DNA of 9,699 nucleotides. Source: Nitrososphaerota archaeon (lineage in GTDB: Archaea > Thermoproteota > Nitrososphaeria > Nitrososphaerales > UBA57). Made by a program: the position numbers and the translations under genes. Every line of letters starts with the position of its first letter. Within the stretch, counting starts at the first letter, position 1. The notes beneath the pieces were generated by a model, which was given only the letters and a program-made list of their open reading frames with translations, had not been told where the DNA came from and did not search any database. The stretch lies in NCBI GenBank assembly GCA_016180375.1, contig JACPBJ010000004.1, forward strand, positions 1 through 9,699, written 5' to 3'. Of this stretch, positions 5,593 to 9,699 are shown one piece after another.

Positions 5593-6102
5593 CTATCCAT
5601 ACATCGTCTTAAAATGAGGATACTTTCTTTCCAATAACCTGTCAAGCTCTTCTTTTAATTGATGATCAATATCTTTCTGCTTGCTTCCCATAATATTCAG
5701 AATCTTGTTAGAATGAGTTATCGGCCCATGAATCACGGCAGGGGCATTGATATTCCCAAAAGAAACAGGGTTCTTCGTCAAAACTTCGTTAAGTATGCTA
5801 TTCTGAGCCTCCTTTTCATCCATCGTAGATATAGCCCGAAGCGTATTGAAATCCAAAGGCCGAAGGCCAAATGAAGGGGCAAGAACATTTTTCACCTTGG
5901 CATCGAGTTTCTCATGAAGCCCAACTCCAATCGTCTTGTAAGGGTTCACCAATTCCTCCTTTAATATGAAAATATCATCAGAGTGCAAGAAGATAGTATC
6001 AATGTGTCCTCTTTCATCCTTAGCCGTATGCACCTGCCATCCTTGAGGGTTATTGTTGTATTCCCTTGTTATCCTGTTCTTGATCTCTATGGAATCCGGC
6101 AT
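5593..6102 (-). CDS. Hypothetical protein, 169 residues
   Basis: I do not recognise the family. The protein is soluble, without signal peptide or TM segment. An N-terminal helix with basic and acidic residues (EIKNRITREY) is followed by a likely strand-rich part (GWQVHTAKDERGHIDTIF, LHSDDIFILKEEL). A middle part rich in small residues follows (VLAPSFGLRPLDFNT, and NAPAVIHGPITHS). A charged C-terminal helix (KDIDHQLKEELDRLLERK) ends in the motif YPHFKTMYG. ATG 6102 has GGAAGG six bases upstream. A short gene of 37 codons ends 19 bases before it, so the two may be cotranscribed. A degraded copy of its last nine codons and stop occurs at 2282-2311, next to a tRNA fragment. That suggests the family exists in several copies and travels with unstable DNA. 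Confidence 0.65.
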   Translation of the reverse strand: MPDSIEIKNRITREYNNNPQGWQVHTAKDERGHIDTIFLHSDDIFILKEELVNPYKTIGVGLHEKLDAKVKNVLAPSFGLRPLDFNTLRAISTMDEKEAQNSILNEVLTKNPVSFGNINAPAVIHGPITHSNKILNIMGSKQKDIDHQLKEELDRLLERKYPHFKTMYG

Positions 6103-6121
6103 TGAATACCTTCCATTAGAA

Positions 6122-6235
6122 TCAGTTATTTTTAAACCATAGTAGAGTGTTCAGCTCATTTCTCACTTGCACATCCCCTATGATCATAGTATCAGCAATT
6201 ACCTCATCAATGTGCCCATTATTTTCTTGCCTCAT
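6122..6235 (-). CDS. Possible small protein of 37 residues
   Basis: The frame begins at ATG 6235, four bases after GGAG inside a long G run (CGGGGGGGAGTCGC), a strong ribosome-binding site. The product is acidic to neutral: HIDEVIADTMIIGDVQVRNE, then LNTLLWFKNN. It is compatible with a strand and one amphipathic helix. It ends with TGA 19 bases before the hypothetical 169-residue gene and points the same way. I know no family for it. Support is the ribosome-binding site, the bicistronic spacing and a clean frame; no homology can be claimed. Confidence 0.4.
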   Translation of the reverse strand: MRQENNGHIDEVIADTMIIGDVQVRNELNTLLWFKNN

Positions 6236-6280
6236 GCGACTCCCCCCCGTATAGTTTGCACGCAGGGGCACGCCAACGAT

Positions 6281-6294
6281 AAGCAAATTAATCC
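6281..6294. promoter_or_regulatory. Shared AT-rich promoter element of a divergent gene pair
   Basis: AAGCAAATTAATCC lies 22-35 bases before the aldolase ATG at 6316, which fits an archaeal box A for a leaderless message. Read on the other strand, it gives TTAATTTGC about 50 bases before the 37-codon frame. It is the only AT-rich run in this gap, so one or both divergent transcripts may use it. Confidence 0.3.
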
Positions 6295-6315
6295 TCCAAT
6301 GTCAGCAAGTTTGCG

Positions 6316-7143
6316 ATGGATTCCTCTATCGGATTGGAAATAAGAAAGAGCCGCTTATTCAACAAAAAGAGTAACAGGGCATTTGTCGTTGCTCTTGATC
6401 ATGGAATCTTGATGGGGCCTATTCAGGGGATAGAGAACATCGCCGATACGGTTTCGAAAGTCACCAAAGGAGGGGCTGATGCCATACAGGTAACTCCTCC
6501 CGTCGCTCAGGCAATCAGGGAGAACTTTTTTGGTAGAGGGAGCCCAGCACTAATTGCACGACTAGATCACTCAAACTACTGGAGGGCAACGCCAGCACCA
6601 AAGCCTGGATATTATACAAAAATCTTCACCGTAAAAGACGCGGTCAGAGTAAATGCGGATGCTGTCGTAACCTACCTGCTGACAGGGTTTGAAGATGACA
6701 GACAAGAAGCAGAGAACCTTAGATCACTAGCAGACATGGTTCGTGAAGCTCAAGACTATGGCATGCCGATAATAATTGAGCCGCTAGGTCTTGAAAAGGG
6801 CAGCCAAGCGGTCAGGAATGAATCAATCATCAAACTTGCTGTCAGAATGGCCACGGAAATTGGCGCTGACTTGCTAAAAGTTGACTACACGGGCGAAAAA
6901 AACTCATTCAAGGCCATAGTAGGCTCAACCTTTACTCCTATACTGGTAAGGGGTGGTCCGAAGACTAAGACCATACAGGAATCTTTCCAGATGGTTAAGG
7001 ATTCGCTTGACTGCGGTGCAAAGGGCATAGTGTTCGGCAGAAACGTATGGCAATCGCCAGACATAACAAAGATGACCAAAACGCTCGCAGGGCTAGTGCA
7101 CGGAGAGCTTAACGTAAAAGAAGCAACGAAGATGGTAAAGTAG
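6316..7143 (+). CDS. DhnA-type class I aldolase (fructose-bisphosphate aldolase or ADH synthase family)
   Basis: The 275 residues match the archaeal class I (Schiff-base) aldolase family of TIM barrels. Visible are ALDHGILMGP (D28, H29), ADAIQVTPP, IIIEPLG (E155), the likely Schiff-base lysine in DLLKVDYTG (K188), the phosphate-binding VRGGPKT (212-217) and GIVFGRNVWQ near the C-terminus. Known activities are fructose-1,6-bisphosphate cleavage and synthesis, and 2-amino-3,7-dideoxy-heptulosonate synthesis, the first step of the archaeal dehydroquinate route. The DHGxxxGPIxG pattern is common to both groups, so the substrate is open. ATG 6316 is the only good start; an in-frame TAA lies at 6289-6291. 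The gene ends one base from the convergent sdhB stop. Confidence 0.85.
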   Translation: MDSSIGLEIRKSRLFNKKSNRAFVVALDHGILMGPIQGIENIADTVSKVTKGGADAIQVTPPVAQAIRENFFGRGSPALIARLDHSNYWRATPAPKPGYYTKIFTVKDAVRVNADAVVTYLLTGFEDDRQEAENLRSLADMVREAQDYGMPIIIEPLGLEKGSQAVRNESIIKLAVRMATEIGADLLKVDYTGEKNSFKAIVGSTFTPILVRGGPKTKTIQESFQMVKDSLDCGAKGIVFGRNVWQSPDITKMTKTLAGLVHGELNVKEATKMVK

Positions 7144-7144
7144 A

Positions 7145-7858
7145 TCAGCGTTTCAAAGACAGCACATATCTTCTCAGCAATTGAATTCCTTGCGCAGGGT
7201 CTATTCCTTTGGGGCATACAGAACTGCAAGTGCCTGCAAAATGACATCTAGCAATGCCATGAGCAGTATCTATCCTATCCATTCTCTCTTTGAGTCCTCT
7301 ATCCCTGCTGTCAGCAATATAGCGATACGCCTGGGCAAGCGCCTGAGGGCCGGGAAACTCTCTGTCCGCAGCCACGGTAGGGCAGGCCGAATAGCATAAG
7401 CCGCACTTTATGCAGTGTGAAAATTGCAGATACTTTTCCAGATCTTCTGGCTTCTGCAGATATTCCTTGCTTGGATGTTCCTTCTCAGTAATGTCCTTTC
7501 TAATTATGTACGGAGCTATGCTTCTGTGATGCTCAAAGAACTCTGTGAAATCTGTCACCAAGTCTCTGATTACAGCGCAATTGTCAAGAGGCTCGATTTT
7601 GATGCTATTACTTTTGAGCTCGCTGATTTGAGTGTAGCATGCAAGCATCGGTCTGCCATTTATCTTCATGCCGCAAGAGCCGCAAGTCGCCATCCTGCAG
7701 GAGAATCTTAGCCCCAATGAATGATCCAGACGCTCCTTTGCGTAGATTAGAGCGTCTAGAACCGTCATCCCTCTTCTTATTGGAATCTGAAATTCCTGAA
7801 ATCTCCCTTGCTTGGAGCGCAAGATATGCAGAGCAATTTTAGCAGATTCGATTTGCAA
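7145..7858 (-). CDS. sdhB: Succinate dehydrogenase iron-sulphur subunit
   Basis: The 237 residues carry all three cluster sites. The 2Fe-2S site is SCRMATCGSCGMKINGRP (C54, C59, C62, C74). The 4Fe-4S site is CIKCGLCYSACP (C149, C152, C155) with a late ligand at C215. The 3Fe-4S ligands are C159, C205 and C211, followed by CSSVCPKGIDP. The subunit passes electrons from the flavoprotein to the membrane anchor and quinone. Length and spacing agree closely with bacterial SdhB. The start is TTG at 7858, because an in-frame TGA lies just upstream and the next ATG is at residue 30, too late. It begins one base after the sdhD stop, so it is cotranscribed and probably coupled. Confidence 0.93.
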   Translation of the reverse strand: MQIESAKIALHILRSKQGRFQEFQIPIRRGMTVLDALIYAKERLDHSLGLRFSCRMATCGSCGMKINGRPMLACYTQISELKSNSIKIEPLDNCAVIRDLVTDFTEFFEHHRSIAPYIIRKDITEKEHPSKEYLQKPEDLEKYLQFSHCIKCGLCYSACPTVAADREFPGPQALAQAYRYIADSRDRGLKERMDRIDTAHGIARCHFAGTCSSVCPKGIDPAQGIQLLRRYVLSLKR

Positions 7859-7859
7859 A

Positions 7860-8213
7860 TCATATCAGCCTTGCTAGCAGTATGGTTCTGGTACCGTAAA
7901 TCACCAAGAATAGGGCCATAAAGGTAAGTATCCAATTGACGCCTGACTCCCATTTTCTTCCCTGACGCGCTTCTATCAGAATCACCCTCAATCCATTGAA
8001 TGCATGAAATGCTACGAACATCAGCAAAGCTTCAAGGGTCAACGCAAATGCGAAGTTTCTGTAAACTGATATTACCGCTAACGCGCTTCCGTCAAAAGCA
8101 AGATTTTGATCGTATGAGCCAAGAAAGAAGATAAGCGCCAAGTGAATCGCGCCGGCAACAAGAATCCCGAGCCCTGTAAAATAGTGCAAGAGCATGATTC
8201 TGCTTTCCCTCAA
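7860..8213 (-). CDS. sdhD: Succinate dehydrogenase membrane anchor, second subunit
   Basis: The 117 residues form three TM segments (about 8-32, 52-72 and 88-114). The first carries LLHYFTGLGIL, and FHAFNGLRVIL lies after the second. The His residues are candidates for heme or quinone contacts, as in SdhC/SdhD proteins. The FHAFNGLR motif is shared word for word with the neighbouring subunit, which points to an ancient duplication. The start is TTG at 8213, three bases after a perfect GGTGAT ribosome-binding site that overlaps the sdhC stop (GGGTGA). Assignment as the D subunit rests on gene order, since the two anchors are alike. Confidence 0.85.
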   Translation of the reverse strand: MRESRIMLLHYFTGLGILVAGAIHLALIFFLGSYDQNLAFDGSALAVISVYRNFAFALTLEALLMFVAFHAFNGLRVILIEARQGRKWESGVNWILTFMALFLVIYGTRTILLARLI

Positions 8214-8217
8214 GATA

Positions 8218-8601
8218 TCACCCGAAGAGCACGTTTACAGCATAAACGGCAGCAATAGCGGCAAGCATGGCACTCGCCCAAATCATAGCATCCTGCAATC
8301 TGTTCTGCGAACTTGGCTTGTAAGGATACTCTGGCCTCTGGGGCTTGCCAATGAAATATCCAAATTCAGCAAGAACGAGCCTAAGACCATTGAATGCGTG
8401 GAATGTGAGCAAAAGACCAATTGCCACCAAGCCGGCATCAAAGAGGGGATTATTCAAAATTTGGAATGTAGAATTCCAACTATTCTTTGCAAAATCATAA
8501 GCAGGCGCGCTCCATATTGAAAGCCCTCCAACTACATTTCCAGTTTCTATGATGTGCGCAAGAAAGTAAAATGACACTGCGACTCCAGAAACCCTCTGCA
8601 T
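8218..8601 (-). CDS. sdhC: Succinate dehydrogenase membrane anchor (cytochrome b556-like subunit)
   Basis: From ATG 8601 the frame gives 127 residues with three TM segments and the motifs QRVSGVAV (Ser/Arg of the quinone site in SdhC), FLAHIIETG and TFHAFNGLRLVLAE. The protein anchors the SdhAB part in the membrane and probably holds heme and quinone. The ATG is probably not the true start: the same frame upstream reads FRAWLWPLKSNIGRWAYT, a typical SdhC beginning just before the first helix, and stays open back into the end of sdhA. No ATG, GTG, TTG or CTG lies in that extension, so the start is unresolved. GGGAGGTGG lies 11 bases before the ATG and could serve a shorter form. Confidence 0.85.
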   Translation of the reverse strand: MQRVSGVAVSFYFLAHIIETGNVVGGLSIWSAPAYDFAKNSWNSTFQILNNPLFDAGLVAIGLLLTFHAFNGLRLVLAEFGYFIGKPQRPEYPYKPSSQNRLQDAMIWASAMLAAIAAVYAVNVLFG

Positions 8602-8719
8602 AGTGTAAGCCCACCTCCCAATGTTGCTTTTGAGAGGCCAGAGCCAAGCTCGGAATACGTTGCTCCTTCGTGTTTTATATACGGGGGGAGGGGGGTTTCT
8701 TTTTGCAGGGGCGCTCGTG
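8602..8719 (-). promoter_or_regulatory. sdhA-sdhC spacer with TATA-like box and long C runs
   Basis: The minus strand holds TATATAAAA (8673-8681), a good box A that could give an internal promoter for sdhCDB. Before it stands a pyrimidine tract of six C, T and six C (8683-8695). Yet the sdhC reading frame appears to pass through the whole spacer (see the sdhC entry), so promoter and coding readings compete. If the box is used, transcription would begin near 8650, leaving about 50 bases before ATG 8601. Confidence 0.35.
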
Positions 8720-9699
8720 CTAATACCTCCTTTCCACGGGCTTGTATTTTGTTATCTTCACTTGCGAATAATCAAGTAAAGAACCTGCTGATGAATAATA
8801 GGCCAAAGTATGTTTCAGCCAATTAACATCGTCTCTTTTCGGAAAATCCAGCCTAGCATGCGCTCCTCTTGATTCGGTTCTTGCAAGAGCGCCAGCAACG
8901 ATGACCTCGCATATCTCCAAATTAGCATCAAGCTCAAGAACATTGGTAAAATTTGTATTGTATTCGGATGCTTTGTCGTCAACATGCTTGTAAGCTCTCT
9001 TTCTTAGCTCTTTTATCATCTTCAAAGCCTGCGAAAGCCCATCAGTATCTCTGTAAACATAGACATGCTCGTCCATGATCTTCTGTGCCTCCTCTTTAAT
9101 TTCGTAGGGGTTTTCTTCTCCCTTGCCATGAAATATTCCATCATAGATTCTCTTCTCTTCCTCCTTCACAGCTTCCTGCGGAACCTGCACATCAGATTTT
9201 ACTATGGCATACGTTGCAGCTTCAGAACCCGTGATACTTCCCCACACCAAGCATTCAGCAGTTGAATTTGCCCCCATTCTATTGGCTCCGTTTACAGAGA
9301 TGCAAGCACACTCTCCAGCAGCCCAAAGACCCTGCAGTCTAGTTGCACCATCGATGTTTGTATCAATACCACCCATGAAATAATGGCACACAGGCCTTAC
9401 AGGAATTGTCGCATCTATGGGATCAATATCATTGAACTTCAGCGCAATTTCTCTAATCGTAGAAAGCCTCTCTTTGATTTTTTCCGCACCCAAATGCCTC
9501 AAGTCCAGATACACATAATCGAGTCCGGTTTCTCCTTTAACTCCTCTACCTTGGTTAATTTCATCCATGATTGCCCGAGAAACTACATCCCTGGCAGCTA
9601 GATCCTTCTTCTCTGGCGCGTACCTCTCCATAAACCTCTCGCCGTCTTTGTTGATCAGAACCCCTCCATCTCCTCTGGCTCCTTCAGTAATCAGAATAC
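8720..9699 (-). CDS. sdhA: Succinate dehydrogenase flavoprotein subunit (C-terminal part)
   Basis: The gene enters from the right edge; 325 codons and a TAG (8720-8722) are present. The frame stays open to the window edge, with ITEGARGDGGVLINKDGERF just inside it, so the Met at 9631 is internal. Recognisable parts are RPVCHYFMGGIDTNIDG (substrate and FAD region), GLWAAGECACISVNGANRMG with GANSTAE (conserved FAD-binding end), and the C-terminal helical domain with TESRGAHARLDFPKRDD and W. The enzyme oxidises succinate to fumarate with covalently bound FAD. The flavin-linking His and N-terminal Rossmann fold would lie outside the window. It leads the order sdhA-C-D-B. Confidence 0.93.
   Translation of the reverse strand, partial: ILITEGARGDGGVLINKDGERFMERYAPEKKDLAARDVVSRAIMDEINQGRGVKGETGLDYVYLDLRHLGAEKIKERLSTIREIALKFNDIDPIDATIPVRPVCHYFMGGIDTNIDGATRLQGLWAAGECACISVNGANRMGANSTAECLVWGSITGSEAATYAIVKSDVQVPQEAVKEEEKRIYDGIFHGKGEENPYEIKEEAQKIMDEHVYVYRDTDGLSQALKMIKELRKRAYKHVDDKASEYNTNFTNVLELDANLEICEVIVAGALARTESRGAHARLDFPKRDDVNWLKHTLAYYSSAGSLLDYSQVKITKYKPVERRY

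Noticed and set aside
8682..8696. G-quadruplex in the G6-A-G6 tract
   Set aside because: Only two long G runs are present without two further runs nearby, so a stable intramolecular quadruplex is not supported.
1..9699. CRISPR array or transposon inverted repeats
   Set aside because: No regularly spaced repeats and no transposase-like frame with terminal inverted repeats were found on either strand.

Overview
The window looks archaeal. Starts are a mix of ATG, GTG and TTG, some preceded by GGTGAT or GGAGG ribosome-binding sites. A/T-rich TATA-like boxes lie about 25-40 bases before genes. The gene set includes an Alg7/AglH-like GlcNAc-1-phosphate transferase, a DhnA-type class I aldolase, VapBC and a succinate dehydrogenase with two small membrane anchors. 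Protein style and moderate GC suggest a Thaumarchaeota/Nitrososphaeria-like genome. That placement is an impression from the proteins, not a phylogenetic result.

Left part (1-1366): the C-terminal end of a peroxiredoxin enters on the + strand. It converges on a minus-strand pair made of a polytopic GlcNAc-1-P transferase and a coupled small two-helix membrane protein.

Accessory patch (1447-2611): an intact tRNA-Pro(UGG) gene with encoded CCA is followed by a minus-strand vapBC pair with a repeat-rich operator. Next come the last nine codons of a degraded homologue of the hypothetical gene at 5593-6102, a 44-base degenerate copy of the 3' part of the tRNA, and a small minus-strand gene with an in-frame TAG. 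The directly repeated tRNA segments bracket the vapBC pair. This is what remains, or a minimal form, of a tRNA-targeted integrated element, and it is the most unusual part of the window.

Transport part (2612-5539, all minus): a CNNM/CorC-type membrane protein, and a MacB/FtsX-type permease followed by an ATPase gene that loses its homology just before the Walker A motif. The ABC system is therefore broken, or it borrows an ATPase from elsewhere.

Middle (5593-6235, minus): a hypothetical 169-residue protein, preceded by a plausible 37-residue gene with a strong ribosome-binding site. The aldolase gene (6316-7143, +) diverges from them.

Right part (7145-9699, minus): the succinate dehydrogenase genes in the order sdhA (partial), sdhC, sdhD, sdhB, tightly packed. 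They feed electrons from succinate through FAD and three iron-sulphur clusters to the membrane quinone pool. The sdhC reading frame is clearly protein-like well upstream of its first ATG but has no usual start codon there.
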